Shown here: positions 53,112 through 62,684 of the stretch, piece by piece
Numbering within the stretch: position 1 is the first letter of the stretch
Layout of the letters: every line of letters starts with the position of its first letter
Source: Vicingaceae bacterium
Lineage (GTDB): Bacteria > Bacteroidota > Bacteroidia > Flavobacteriales_E > Vicingaceae
DNA: 64,000 nt
Direction of reading: 5' to 3'
Assembly: GCA_018402765.1 (NCBI GenBank)
Contig: JAGYIE010000001.1
Coordinates: 372,001-436,000, forward strand
Made by a program: the position numbers and the translations under genes
The notes under the pieces: model-generated
The model's input: the letters and a program-made list of their open reading frames with translations, nothing else
Databases searched by the model: none
What the model was told of the DNA's origin: nothing

Positions 53112-54107
53112 TCAATGATCGTGTTGTCTGCCGTTAATTGGATTAGCTTGATATTGTTCTTCCAACTCTTTTGCCTCTTTTTCTAGTCGAGCCAATTCTT
53201 TTGGGCTAAGTAAGAGTTGATTTAAATCCGGCTCACCTCCATTGACCCATGCTGTATACCACATACTGCCAACAGTTGTAACTGCTTCTCGCATTCTTCG
53301 CTCTACCATACCATCCATCAATGTAGTATATGCCATAGTATAATCTAATGAGTATTGTTTCATTATAGAGGCGCCTCTGTTCTCAAAAGTATATTTTTGA
53401 TCTTTGGGAAATGTGCTATTTAAATTACGTTCGAAATCAAGTACTGAATCCACTGCTGCATGACTTGCTTTTATTGTTTTCCATGCCTCACCTAAAGGAG
53501 AATTTAAATAACTCGCTCTGCCAACGAAATAATCATATTCATCTGCAGTTAGTTCAGGTATTCTAGATTCCCAAAATCCGTGAATCCCTCGCTGTCCTGT
53601 AAGCTGACCATTATAATTTTCAGTAGTGTGTAAAGGCACATGTGCATCGGCAACATAGTGACCTAAATCTGCTGATAGATAAAGTATTTTTTCTACATTT
53701 TTTGATTTAAACGCATCAGTCAATCGATACATCATCGTATTGATATGCCATGGAACTATCCCATAAGCTTGTAAAGTATCTTCTGAATACTTGGTCACTG
53801 CATCTAGCCATCTTTGAGGAACTACTTCAAAAGGATCGATTGTATCATTACCATAGTGGTCTATATCGATGTAATGTCTTGGTGCTTCAACTTTAGAGGC
53901 ATATCGGCGTTTATCAGGATCTACAGCATGTTCAGATAAGTAATCAATGTAACGCTTATAAAAGCCTATCATTTCTGGTGGTAATGTAAACACCGCCATT
54001 TTGTTAATCCGAATATGCCCAAAAAAACCCCATGAGTTTAGCTGTTTATTTGGAAGCAAAAAGAATACTACCAAAATAAGTAACCCTATGCCCTTTCGTT
54101 TATTCAT
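53112..54107 (-). CDS. Zinc-dependent phospholipase C / S1-P1 nuclease-fold secreted protein
   Basis: 331 residues. After a signal peptide (LLILVVFFLLPNKQLNS) the mature chain starts at or near Trp26 in WGFFGHIRIN. In this fold the N-terminal Trp backbone and the nearby His bind zinc. Further zinc-type motifs: PRHYIDIDHYG, LSADLGHYVADAHVPLHTTE and GFWESRIPEL. It probably hydrolyses phosphodiesters (lipids or nucleic acids) outside the cytoplasm. Its start overlaps the end of comB by 8 bases, and it is last in the six-gene run. Confidence 0.85.
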   Translation of the reverse strand: MNKRKGIGLLILVVFFLLPNKQLNSWGFFGHIRINKMAVFTLPPEMIGFYKRYIDYLSEHAVDPDKRRYASKVEAPRHYIDIDHYGNDTIDPFEVVPQRWLDAVTKYSEDTLQAYGIVPWHINTMMYRLTDAFKSKNVEKILYLSADLGHYVADAHVPLHTTENYNGQLTGQRGIHGFWESRIPELTADEYDYFVGRASYLNSPLGEAWKTIKASHAAVDSVLDFERNLNSTFPKDQKYTFENRGASIMKQYSLDYTMAYTTLMDGMVERRMREAVTTVGSMWYTAWVNGGEPDLNQLLLSPKELARLEKEAKELEEQYQANPINGRQHDH

Positions 54108-54846
54108 CTTGCTTCACCACTAAAGCATTGCCTTCTAGAATGGGCACATTGGAACTGATATCTCTTTGAAGACAATAGGCAATATCTTTTTCCAAATTTA
54201 ATCGAGCTAGGCGTCTTCTATGCGAAGAATCTTTTAAATATTCGTTAAGATCTCCTTTTGCAGTTTGGTATAAATACATGCTTGCTTTAGCACTATCTGA
54301 TAAATTTCCAAATAAAGGATCTTCAATTAAACCTTCAACAACTGCTCCGGCAAATAGGGTATCTTCCATATTGAAACGATCTCTCCAACCTGCGCATAAA
54401 AGTAATACATCTTTCTTTTGTTTTCTAAGAAAGTCAATTACAGCAGTTAGATTTAAAAACGATCCAACAATAACTCGGTCAGCCGCCTTTGCTCTATTTA
54501 GTGCTTTTGTTCCATTGGTGGTTGTTAATACCACTGTTTGACCTCTTAATTTTTCCTGCATGTAGCTAAATGGAGAATTTCCAAAATCAAACCCTTCAAT
54601 AATTTCTCCTTTTCGCTCTGCTCCAACAAAGTAGCCTTTTTCTTTGTATTCTTTTGCTTCTTCTAATGAACTTACGGGAATAATTTCTTTAATTCCGTTA
54701 TCGAAGGCTGTTACAATAGCAGAAGTAGCTCGAAAAACGTCTATTACTACTACCACACAATTCTTATTATTGTAATAAACCGGAAAAAGTGCAGGTGATA
54801 CGCACACCTCTACTTTTAACAAATTTGCTGCATCTGGATTTTCCAA
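54100..54846 (-). CDS. comB: 2-phosphosulfolactate phosphatase (ComB)
   Basis: 248 residues. It removes phosphate from 2-phospho-3-sulfolactate to give 3-sulfolactate, with Mg2+. Family motifs: VVVIDVFRATSAIVTAFDNG, FVGAERKGEIIEGFDFGNSP, TVVLTTTNGTKALNRAKAAD and LLLCAGWRDRFNMEDTLFAG. Together with ComA (25027) it gives a route from PEP and sulfite to sulfolactate. It lies 23 bases after gcvT and overlaps the phospholipase-like gene. Confidence 0.9.
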   Translation of the reverse strand: MENPDAANLLKVEVCVSPALFPVYYNNKNCVVVVIDVFRATSAIVTAFDNGIKEIIPVSSLEEAKEYKEKGYFVGAERKGEIIEGFDFGNSPFSYMQEKLRGQTVVLTTTNGTKALNRAKAADRVIVGSFLNLTAVIDFLRKQKKDVLLLCAGWRDRFNMEDTLFAGAVVEGLIEDPLFGNLSDSAKASMYLYQTAKGDLNEYLKDSSHRRRLARLNLEKDIAYCLQRDISSNVPILEGNALVVKQDE

Positions 54847-54869
54847 TCGCTAAATATTTTATGATTTAC

Positions 54870-55946
54870 TTATAAAAAAGGAGTCTTTGATACGACTGCT
54901 TTAGCTGCTTTATTTCTTATATCAATAAAGATTTCTGTGTCGGCTTTAGCAAATTCAGTTTTTACATAAGCTAACCCTAAACCTACTTTTAACGATGGAG
55001 AACTAGTTCCTGAAGTTACTTCTCCAATCTTATTTCCATCAGCATCCATTACCCTATAATGCTGACGAGGTATACCTCTATCTTCCATTCTAAAGCCAAC
55101 CAACTTCTTGTTAACTCCTTCTTCTTTTTGCTTTTTAAATAAATCTGAGTCGATAAAGTCTTTTGTAAATTTAGTTACCCATCCTAGACCGGCTTCTATT
55201 GGTGATGTTGTATCGTCAATATCGTTTCCGTATAAACAGAAACCTTTCTCTAATCTTAATGTATCTCTACAACCTAAACCTGCAGGCATAATTCCATCAC
55301 CTGCTCCTGCTTTGAAAATTGAATCCCATACCTTATCGGCATGTTCATTGTCAAAATACAACTCAAAACCTCCTGAACCAGTATAGCCTGTTGCTGAAAC
55401 GATTACATTATCACAACCTGCAAAAGTTCCTCTTTCAAAGGTATAATAAACCATTTCAGATAAATTAATTTCCGTCAATGATTGCAATATCGCAGCAGCT
55501 TTTGGCCCTTGCACAGCTAATAAAGTAGTTTTATCAGAAATGTCTAACATCTCAGCGCCAAATGAATTGTGTGAAGAAATCCATTGCCAATCTTTTTCTA
55601 TGTTTGATGCATTTACGACTAATAAGTAACTATCTACTCCCAACATGTAAACCAATAAATCGTCTATAATTCCTCCTTTACCGTTAGGCATGCAAGAGTA
55701 CTGAACTTTACCAGGAACTAATTTGACTGCATCGTTGGTCGTTACTTTTTGGATTAAATCCAAAGCACCACTTCCTCTCACGATAAATTCTCCCATGTGC
55801 GATACATCAAATACCCCAACATTATTTCTTACAGCCAAATGTTCTTCAGTAAGTCCTGTATATTGCAACGGCATATTATACCCTGCAAATGGAACCATTC
55901 TAGCTCCCAATTCTATATGTTTTTGTGTTAATGCTGTTGTCTTCAT
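54870..55946 (-). CDS. gcvT: Aminomethyltransferase (glycine cleavage T protein)
   Basis: 358 residues. It takes the aminomethyl group from lipoyl-GcvH and passes it to tetrahydrofolate, releasing ammonia. Motifs: [86 protein letters not shown]. No gcvH or gcvP lies here, so the system is split. It is 7 bases after a glycosyltransferase gene and upstream of comB. Confidence 0.95.
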   Translation of the reverse strand: MKTTALTQKHIELGARMVPFAGYNMPLQYTGLTEEHLAVRNNVGVFDVSHMGEFIVRGSGALDLIQKVTTNDAVKLVPGKVQYSCMPNGKGGIIDDLLVYMLGVDSYLLVVNASNIEKDWQWISSHNSFGAEMLDISDKTTLLAVQGPKAAAILQSLTEINLSEMVYYTFERGTFAGCDNVIVSATGYTGSGGFELYFDNEHADKVWDSIFKAGAGDGIMPAGLGCRDTLRLEKGFCLYGNDIDDTTSPIEAGLGWVTKFTKDFIDSDLFKKQKEEGVNKKLVGFRMEDRGIPRQHYRVMDADGNKIGEVTSGTSSPSLKVGLGLAYVKTEFAKADTEIFIDIRNKAAKAVVSKTPFL

Positions 55947-55953
55947 TGATTAT

Positions 55954-57039
55954 TTATTGTTCAGTTAGTTCGTTAAAATAATTTAAATATCTCTTTTTTT
56001 GTGAATCTGTTGAATATCTTTCTATCACTGTTCTTCTTGCAGCCTTACCGATGCGTATTCTCAGATTTTGGTCTTCGATGAGCAAAGATAATGTTCTCAA
56101 CCATTCTTCTGTAGTTTCTGCTAAAAAGCCATTCTTTTCATGATTGATTATTTCTTTATTTACTCCAACAGGAGATAAAATAGCTACTGACTCCATGGCC
56201 ATGTATTGCAATCCTTTAAAACCGCACTTCCCAAGGCTCCATGCATCTTCCGTTAAAGGCATTACACCAATATCAATTGCACTTAATTGTTCAATTTCTA
56301 TTTCTTTGTTCCACGTTTCATTTACTAAATCTATTCCTTGTAGTTCCCATGGCTGATCGCAAATGATTTTAAAATAAATGCGATCTCCATACTTTTTCTG
56401 TATTTCAACAAACACTTCTTTTAATGGTTCTAAGTATTTCATTGTTGTTTGTGTTCCTGTCCAACCGATACAAATTTTATCCGAGTTAGGTTCTTTATTT
56501 CTTTTATGATATTCCGTATCAATTGTAGTAGGAATGATCTTAATATTATCACAAAACTTCATTGCAAAATTTGCTAGATAGGTATTGCCTGCAAAAACCA
56601 TGTTTGCATTTTGAATAATGATATCTGTTTTTGAAGGTTTCTTTAATACTTGAAGTACTTTATTTCCCTCAGAAACATTAGGTAACCAGACTGCATCATC
56701 AAAATCAAAGATAACCTTAGCTCGAGAGCTACCAAACCTTTTTTCAAAGACGGTATTGCCTGTTAATAGTGCTTCCCTATAAATAAAAATGATGTCAAAA
56801 TCATCAGCTTTTCTTGCATCCTTCCATCTTTTAAACCACGACTTAAGTTCAATTATTCCCTTCTGAATAAATTTCCCTTTTTCATATAATACTTGATCAT
56901 CTTTCTCTGAAATGATATTAGATAATTCCCAATCATACCCGTTTTGTTCTAAAAAGTCTAAATATTGCTCAAAGCGAAATCGTTGACCTGGAGAGCGATC
57001 TAAACGATGATTAGCTATAAACAATACTTTTTTTCTCAT
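55954..57039 (-). CDS. Glycosyltransferase, GT-B fold
   Basis: 361 residues from the ATG at 57039; an upstream start at 57081 would add 14 residues that overlap the methyltransferase gene and is less likely. N-terminal LFIANHRLDRSPGQRFRFEQ; the middle has RAKVIFDFDDAVWLPNVSEG; the C-terminal nucleotide-sugar domain has ICIGWTGTQTTMKYLEPL and GLQYMAMESVAILSPVGVN. It transfers a sugar to a surface glycan. It is flanked by a methyltransferase and another glycosyltransferase in the same run. Confidence 0.85.
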   Translation of the reverse strand: MRKKVLFIANHRLDRSPGQRFRFEQYLDFLEQNGYDWELSNIISEKDDQVLYEKGKFIQKGIIELKSWFKRWKDARKADDFDIIFIYREALLTGNTVFEKRFGSSRAKVIFDFDDAVWLPNVSEGNKVLQVLKKPSKTDIIIQNANMVFAGNTYLANFAMKFCDNIKIIPTTIDTEYHKRNKEPNSDKICIGWTGTQTTMKYLEPLKEVFVEIQKKYGDRIYFKIICDQPWELQGIDLVNETWNKEIEIEQLSAIDIGVMPLTEDAWSLGKCGFKGLQYMAMESVAILSPVGVNKEIINHEKNGFLAETTEEWLRTLSLLIEDQNLRIRIGKAARRTVIERYSTDSQKKRYLNYFNELTEQ

Positions 57040-57053
57040 GGTTAAATCTACAA

Positions 57054-57953
57054 TTACTTTTTCTGAGCGACCACATGCCAAAATGGTTCTCCTTCTGAAA
57101 AGACGATATTATGCATTCCTGCTTGTATTAACATTTCAGTAATTTCTTGTTTTGAAAATCGCTGTTCTAAAGGAGTTCCAAATCGATCTAATGCATCATT
57201 TCTTATGATGTTCCAACTTTTATCACGATAGTAAGCCAATGGAATTTTCAAATACAACTTACCAGAAATTAACACTTTCACCAACTTGGTAAGGCCAATA
57301 AATGGCAAATAAATAAACACGGCAAATAAATCACATACAAAATGCTTTATGCCTTTGGGTAAGGCTGAAACTACTCTTCTAAAAAGGGTACTCAAGTTAA
57401 ATGTCAATCGATACAGAAGGCCTCTGTTATCCAATGCATAATACAAGTAAATCAATGCAAATCCGCTTGGTTTAACTTTTTTCATGAGCGCGATTAGCGC
57501 TTTAGGAGTATCGGGAATGTGGTGCAATACACCTAATGAAATCACGAAATCAAAACTGCCATCGGCAAACGGTATTGTATCAATTCCGGCCTGAGAGAAA
57601 CGAACATTCGGTAAGTTACCATAAACAGAAGCTGCATTAAAAACTGCCTCACTAGGATCAACTGCTTCTATAAAACCGGCTTTATCAGCCATGTATTTTG
57701 TCCATCTTCCAGATCCACAGCCCAAATCCAAAACCGTAGAATGAGGGTTAAGCATTTTATTCGTGACAATATCAAAATATTGGTCACCAGCATTTTTAAT
57801 TTCTTGAGCAGAAAAAGCATCAAATTTTAACCATTCATCACCGAAAGATTCTACGGTTACAGTATCTATATTCTCTGTTCCTGCACCGAAACAAGCAATG
57901 GATACTCCATTAACATCTTGGGTACTCTCAGCTTGGCGGTTATAAGGATTCAT
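57054..57953 (-). CDS. Class I SAM-dependent methyltransferase
   Basis: 299 residues. The SAM loop is VLDLGCGSGRWTKYMADKAG, with VDPSEAVF and SFDFVISLGVLHHIPDTPKA. The C-terminal part has a hydrophobic stretch (FVCDLFAVFIYLPFIGLTKL) that suggests membrane association. Being between two glycosyltransferases, it probably methylates a sugar or lipid-linked glycan. The exact substrate is unknown. Confidence 0.87.
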   Translation of the reverse strand: MNPYNRQAESTQDVNGVSIACFGAGTENIDTVTVESFGDEWLKFDAFSAQEIKNAGDQYFDIVTNKMLNPHSTVLDLGCGSGRWTKYMADKAGFIEAVDPSEAVFNAASVYGNLPNVRFSQAGIDTIPFADGSFDFVISLGVLHHIPDTPKALIALMKKVKPSGFALIYLYYALDNRGLLYRLTFNLSTLFRRVVSALPKGIKHFVCDLFAVFIYLPFIGLTKLVKVLISGKLYLKIPLAYYRDKSWNIIRNDALDRFGTPLEQRFSKQEITEMLIQAGMHNIVFSEGEPFWHVVAQKK

Positions 57954-57976
57954 AACTGTAAATTAAGTGCAAAAAA

Positions 57977-59194
57977 CTAAATATTTTTATAAACTGTGTG
58001 ATACTTCTCTACTGCTTTTGCTAATGAAAAGTAGTCATTTGCTACTGCCCTGATTTTTTCGGCAGTATTCGAAAAATTTAGCAACTCTTCCGCACTCTTT
58101 ATTAACGAAAGCTCAGAATAATCAACAGGGACAATCCCAGTTTTGGTTTCTTTTAAAATTATATCCGAATCGCCCAAATCTGCATTGCATACAATCGGCA
58201 ACCCCAAACTCATTATTTCTCCTTGTTTAGTTGGGCTAACTGCCTTACCTGAAAAAGAAGTCACGATAAAAAAAATAGAAGCTTGACTTACGGCAATATA
58301 ATTTGGAATGTCCTGATACGTGCATTGATCAGTGATAATAGAATTAAAATCAATATCAAATGCATGACAGAATTCTTGTATCTGTGAAGTATCACTTTTC
58401 GTAATGAAAAGAAACTTTGATTGTGGTTTCAGCAATTGCAATTGCTTGAAAAACTGCATCATTTCTTTCAACCGATATCGGGTCCCTAATGAGCCTATAT
58501 AACTCAACACAAAATCAGCGTCTTTAATCCCCCATTTTAATTTTAATTGAGCAATTAAATTTTGATCCAAATTCTTTCTGCCAAAATGTTCTAAATCCAC
58601 AGCACAAGGAATAACTTCAAAGTTCTGTTTGGTCTCAAAATTCGCCAACACATACCTCTTTGCATTTTCCGTTAAAGTAATCACTGCATCAGCCGTCTTA
58701 AAGTATTCCTTTTCCTTCTTTTTGAAGTAATTATATATTACCTTGTATAGCTTATTTTCCAAATTCCATAAACCTCCTTCTACTCGCTCATCAGCCCAAA
58801 AACCTCGAATATCAAAAATTAGCTTTCCTCCAAACTTTTTACGAACACTGTCCCCAATCATGGTCGATAATATGGAACGACAGTGAAGAATATCAAACGT
58901 ATTTTCCTTTGCTAAATGGTACGCTAATTTTCGCATTCTTCTTACAACAAATGCGGTAGAAACTACAGGCGGTTTATTGCTATAAAAAGTAAATTTCCAC
59001 TCTATATTCGCAGCTTGTAATTTAGTCATAACAACACTTCTATTCACTCGATAATTATCGAGCTTCTCATTGCTCAATACTGTTATATGACATCCCTTTT
59101 TAGAAAGACCTTGCAAATAAGGAATAATCTGGGATTGTCCTAAAGGATCAGTTAATCCATCGTAGGAAATATACAAAACACGTTTTTGAGTCAA
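57977..59194 (-). CDS. Glycosyltransferase family 4-type
   Basis: 405 residues from a TTG start, supported by a promoter box at 59216-59223 and no better ATG. It begins RVLYISYDGLTDPLGQSQII, with YLQGLSKKGCHITVLS, then FDILHCRSILSTMIGD, and in the C-domain FVLSYIGSLGTRYRLKEMMQ and QGEIMSLGLPIVCNADLGDS. It probably adds a sugar to a capsule or LPS-type glycan. It is the first gene of the glycosyltransferase-methyltransferase-glycosyltransferase-gcvT-comB run. Confidence 0.87.
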   Translation of the reverse strand: MTQKRVLYISYDGLTDPLGQSQIIPYLQGLSKKGCHITVLSNEKLDNYRVNRSVVMTKLQAANIEWKFTFYSNKPPVVSTAFVVRRMRKLAYHLAKENTFDILHCRSILSTMIGDSVRKKFGGKLIFDIRGFWADERVEGGLWNLENKLYKVIYNYFKKKEKEYFKTADAVITLTENAKRYVLANFETKQNFEVIPCAVDLEHFGRKNLDQNLIAQLKLKWGIKDADFVLSYIGSLGTRYRLKEMMQFFKQLQLLKPQSKFLFITKSDTSQIQEFCHAFDIDFNSIITDQCTYQDIPNYIAVSQASIFFIVTSFSGKAVSPTKQGEIMSLGLPIVCNADLGDSDIILKETKTGIVPVDYSELSLIKSAEELLNFSNTAEKIRAVANDYFSLAKAVEKYHTVYKNI

Positions 59195-59215
59195 TGATAT
59201 AGGTTTTAAAGTCTA

Positions 59216-59223
59216 CAAAGATA
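59216..59223 (-). promoter_or_regulatory. -7 promoter box (TATCTTTG) for the 59194-53112 gene run
   Basis: A TAnnTTTG match on the minus strand, 21 bases before the TTG start. It is the only strong box seen for the six-gene run. Confidence 0.5.
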
Positions 59224-59337
59224 AAATTATAGAAGGAATCTGAAAGAAAAAATAGTAGAAGAAACGCAGTTAACTTAATTGAAAAAAAGCATCTTATTTA
59301 TTTAACTTTAGAATTAGCGAATCTCTATTGGTTTATC

Positions 59338-59345
59338 TAATTTTG
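59338..59345 (+). promoter_or_regulatory. -7 promoter box (TAATTTTG) for ndk
   Basis: A full TAnnTTTG match 36 bases before the ndk ATG. Confidence 0.55.
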
Positions 59346-59381
59346 CATTCTTAATAAAAAATCAAAAAATAGAACAATAAA

Positions 59382-59801
59382 ATGGCTACTAACAGAACAT
59401 TTACAATGATTAAGCCTGATGCAGTTGAGAAGAACTACATTGGTGGAATTTTAGACAAAATTAATGCAGCAGGTTTTAGAATCGTTGCAATGAAATATAC
59501 CAAACTTTCAAAAGTAGAAGCTGGTGCATTTTACGAAGTTCACAGTGAGCGTCCTTTTTACAGAGAATTAGTTGATTACATGAGTAATGGCCCTATCGTT
59601 GCAGCAATTCTTGAAAAAGAAAATGCAGTAGAAGATTTTAGAACATTAATTGGTGCTACTAACCCTGCTGAAGCTGCTGAAGGCACGATTCGTAAATTAT
59701 ATGCCGAGTCTATCTCTGCAAATGCTGTTCATGGTTCTGATAGTGATGATAACGCTGCTATCGAAGGAAATTTCTTCTTCTCAAGTTTAGAGCGTTTCTA
59801 G
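59382..59801 (+). CDS. ndk: Nucleoside-diphosphate kinase
   Basis: 139 residues, standard size. It transfers the terminal phosphate of NTPs to NDPs by a phospho-His intermediate. Motifs: [40 protein letters not shown], and the active-site His117 in [15 protein letters not shown]. It has its own promoter and terminator, so it is monocistronic. Confidence 0.97.
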   Translation: MATNRTFTMIKPDAVEKNYIGGILDKINAAGFRIVAMKYTKLSKVEAGAFYEVHSERPFYRELVDYMSNGPIVAAILEKENAVEDFRTLIGATNPAEAAEGTIRKLYAESISANAVHGSDSDDNAAIEGNFFFSSLERF

Positions 59802-59822
59802 TCAGTAGATATAATAAATTTT

Positions 59823-59856
59823 AAAGCTCTTTCTCTATTGAGAAAGGGCTTTTTTT
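59823..59856 (+). terminator. Rho-independent terminator of ndk
   Basis: A 13-bp stem (59823-59835 with 59840-59852, one mismatch or wobble), 4-base loop, then seven T. It starts 21 bases past the ndk stop. Confidence 0.9.
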
Positions 59857-60118
59857 GTGCATTTATTATAAAGTTGAAAATAACACTATAATATCGTGAA
59901 AAATGTTAAGATAGTTTTAGTAACGTTAACTTTTTGGATTAAGCGCTATTGACTCTAGATGACAAAAGCTTTAGGTTAAATTAGTCGCCGGTATTAATAT
60001 AAAAATGTATATCAATAAATTTCATCTCTAAGACCTAACAGAGAAGCAGTCTTATCTCAAATTTAGAATACACTATTTATTTTTAAATTCGATGCCCCAC
60101 CATTCCTTTCTGTTTAGG
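59857..60118. other. Gene-free gap before rlmI
   Basis: About 260 AT-rich bases with stops in all frames; I see no gene, RNA or clear repeat. Confidence 0.4.
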
Positions 60119-60126
60119 TAAATTTG
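60119..60126 (+). promoter_or_regulatory. -7 promoter box (TAAATTTG) for rlmI
   Basis: A full TAnnTTTG match 20 bases before the rlmI ATG. Confidence 0.5.
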
Positions 60127-60146
60127 TCACTCATAAATTATTTAGT

Positions 60147-61349
60147 ATGACCTTACCAATCATTACGCTTAAACAAAAAAAAGAAGCATCAATATTCCGT
60201 AAGCATCCCTGGATTTTTTCCGGAGCTATTGAGCGTATTCTCATCGACGAAGATCAAGATGATTTGGCAGATGGTGAGATTGTAAGAGTGGTCGCTAATA
60301 ATGGAGATTTTCTAGCCTTAGGCCATTTCCATAATGGGTCTATAGCGGTTCGAATTTTTAGTTTTGAAGATGAATCAATTACGGCTAAATTTTGGGAGAG
60401 TAAGGTAATGAATGCCATAAATTATCGTAAAGCAATCGGATTATTTGATTCTAACGAAACTACTACTTACCGTTTAATCCATGGTGAAGGCGATGCTTTT
60501 AGTGGATTGATTATAGATGTATATGGAGATGTAGCCGTTTATCAAGCGCATTCTATCGGTATGCACAAATTTCGGAATGAAATTGCCAAAGCGATTATAA
60601 AAGTATCTAAAGGAAAATTAAAAGCCATTTATGATAAAAGTGCAGAAACATTGCCACCTGAATATGCTTCATCAATTGAAAATGGCTATTTAATTGGTGG
60701 GCATGAAGGGAAACAGTTTGTAAAAGAAAACGGACTAACCTTTGAAATTGATTGGGTTAGCGGACAAAAAACAGGATTCTTTATCGATCAGCGCGAAAAT
60801 AGGAGATTGTTACAAAAATATGTTGGAGGTAAAAAACTATTGAATACTTTCTGTTATTCCGGAGGTTTCTCTGTATATGCATTAGAAGCAGGAGCCAAAG
60901 AAGTACATTCATTAGACAGTTCTGAAAAAGCAATTTTGCTTACCGATAGAAATGTAGAAATCAATTTTAATAAAAAGTTTAAACATAAAAGCATCATAGC
61001 GGATACCATTACTTTTCTGAATAAATGCGAAGAAGATTACGATGTTATCATTTTAGATCCACCTGCTTATGCGAAAAATAAAAAGTCGCTTCACAATGCC
61101 ATACAAGGTTATAAGCGGTTAAATATACGTGCATTTAAAATGATGAAAAAAGGTGGAGTTCTATTTACTTTTTCTTGTTCTCAAGTAGTTGATAGGCAAA
61201 TATTTTACAATACCATCATGGCTGCAGCTATAGAATCGGGTAGAAATGTGCGGGTAATGGAGCATCTATCGCAACCTGCAGATCATCCTGTAAGCATTTA
61301 CCACCCTGAAGGTGCTTATTTAAAAGGGTTGGTTGTTTATGTCGATTAA
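60147..61349 (+). CDS. rlmI: 23S rRNA m5C1962 methyltransferase-like (RlmI, PUA domain)
   Basis: 400 residues. The N-terminal PUA domain (FRKHPWIFSGAIERI, DGEIVRVVANNGDFLALGHF) is followed by the EEHEE-like linker and the methyltransferase: GFFIDQRENRRLLQKYV, LLNTFCYSGGFSVYALEAGA, VIILDPPAYAKNKKSLHNAI and LFTFSCSQVVDRQIF with the catalytic Cys. E. coli RlmI makes m5C1962 in 23S rRNA. It overlaps the MATE gene by 11 bases. Confidence 0.92.
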   Translation: MTLPIITLKQKKEASIFRKHPWIFSGAIERILIDEDQDDLADGEIVRVVANNGDFLALGHFHNGSIAVRIFSFEDESITAKFWESKVMNAINYRKAIGLFDSNETTTYRLIHGEGDAFSGLIIDVYGDVAVYQAHSIGMHKFRNEIAKAIIKVSKGKLKAIYDKSAETLPPEYASSIENGYLIGGHEGKQFVKENGLTFEIDWVSGQKTGFFIDQRENRRLLQKYVGGKKLLNTFCYSGGFSVYALEAGAKEVHSLDSSEKAILLTDRNVEINFNKKFKHKSIIADTITFLNKCEEDYDVIILDPPAYAKNKKSLHNAIQGYKRLNIRAFKMMKKGGVLFTFSCSQVVDRQIFYNTIMAAAIESGRNVRVMEHLSQPADHPVSIYHPEGAYLKGLVVYVD

Positions 61350-62682
61350 AGCGCTTAATACCATATCATTTAAGAATATTTGGCTCGTTAGTTTTCCTAT
61401 TATTTTAAGCAATGTCGCCCAGAATGTTGTTAACGTAACGGATACTGCTTTCTTGGGTCACGTTGGTGAAATAGAATTGGGTGCGGCTGGCAATGCAGGG
61501 ATATTCTATTTTGTAATGGTAATGCTAGGATTTGGCTTCTCTGTAGGTTGTCAGATTTTGATTGGCCGCCGCAATGGAGAAGAAAATTATACAGCAATTG
61601 GAAAACTATTTAACGTAAGTCTATTCGCTTCTGTAGGTATGGGAATCGTAATGTTTCTATTGCTTCGGTTTGGCTCAAGTGCTTTTTTATCGAGCTTTAC
61701 GGCCTCTCCTAGAATTCTTGAAAATGCAATTGCTTATCTAGATTATCGATCGGTCGGTATTATTTTCGTTTATATCAATGTATTGTTTATGGCTTTCTTT
61801 ACCGGAATTACCAAAACCAAAATATTGATTTTTATAACACTCATTCAATCTAGCGTGAATGTATTTCTAGACTATGGGTTGATCTTCGGAAACTTTGGAT
61901 TGCCTGAATTAGGTATTGAAGGAGCTGCAATAGCATCGGTAATATCTGAAGCATCGGCATCACTTCTATTTGTTTTCTACACCGTTAAATTTGTTGATTT
62001 AAAGAAATACGAACTATTTCAATTCAAGCAATTAGAATTCGCTGCACTCAAAAGAGCCTACAAAATTGCAAGTCCAATAATGTTGCAGAATACAATATCA
62101 CTAAGTTCTTGGTTTATTTTCTTCTTGATTATTGAGCAAATTGGTGAACGAGAATTGGCAATTTCACATATTGTGAGAAGTATTTACATGGTTATGATGA
62201 TTCCTTTATTTGGATTTAGTTCAGCCACCAGCTCGCTCGTTTCTAATGTAATTGGAGAAGGTGGGGTAAACTATGTCTTTAAGTTGGTAAAAAATATCAT
62301 TGTGCTTAGTGTTAGCGCTACAATACTTATGATGATCATCAACCTTAGTTTTCCGATTCAAATTTTATCAGTATATACTCAAGATCTTGACTTAATAAAT
62401 GCTTGCATACCTGTCTTACAAGTTATTACAGCTACTATGTTCATATTTAGTATAGCTTTCATTCTTTTCAGCGCAGTTACAGGAACGGGAAATACCATTC
62501 ACTCGTTAATGATAGAAGTAATTACACTAATTGCTTATTTGTATGGAGCTTATCTAATTGGAGTTAAATATGACTTTTCCATTGCAACTGTATGGTGCTC
62601 TGAGTTTATCTATTTCGGTGGTATGGGTATTTTCTCTTTTATTTACCTATGGAAGTATAATTGGCAACAAAAAACGATTTGA
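61339..62682 (+). CDS. MATE family efflux transporter
   Basis: 447 residues from the ATG at 61339 (a TTG at 61333 is possible). Twelve helices. VSFPIILSNVAQNVVNVTDT and FLGHVGEIELGAAGNAG are the MATE N-lobe signature; the C-lobe has ASPIMLQNTISLSSWFIFF and FGFSSATSSLVSNVIGEG. It probably exports cationic drugs or metabolites with H+ or Na+. It sits between rlmI (overlap) and fmt (2-base gap). Confidence 0.92.
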   Translation: MSIKALNTISFKNIWLVSFPIILSNVAQNVVNVTDTAFLGHVGEIELGAAGNAGIFYFVMVMLGFGFSVGCQILIGRRNGEENYTAIGKLFNVSLFASVGMGIVMFLLLRFGSSAFLSSFTASPRILENAIAYLDYRSVGIIFVYINVLFMAFFTGITKTKILIFITLIQSSVNVFLDYGLIFGNFGLPELGIEGAAIASVISEASASLLFVFYTVKFVDLKKYELFQFKQLEFAALKRAYKIASPIMLQNTISLSSWFIFFLIIEQIGERELAISHIVRSIYMVMMIPLFGFSSATSSLVSNVIGEGGVNYVFKLVKNIIVLSVSATILMMIINLSFPIQILSVYTQDLDLINACIPVLQVITATMFIFSIAFILFSAVTGTGNTIHSLMIEVITLIAYLYGAYLIGVKYDFSIATVWCSEFIYFGGMGIFSFIYLWKYNWQQKTI

Positions 62683-62684
62683 TT

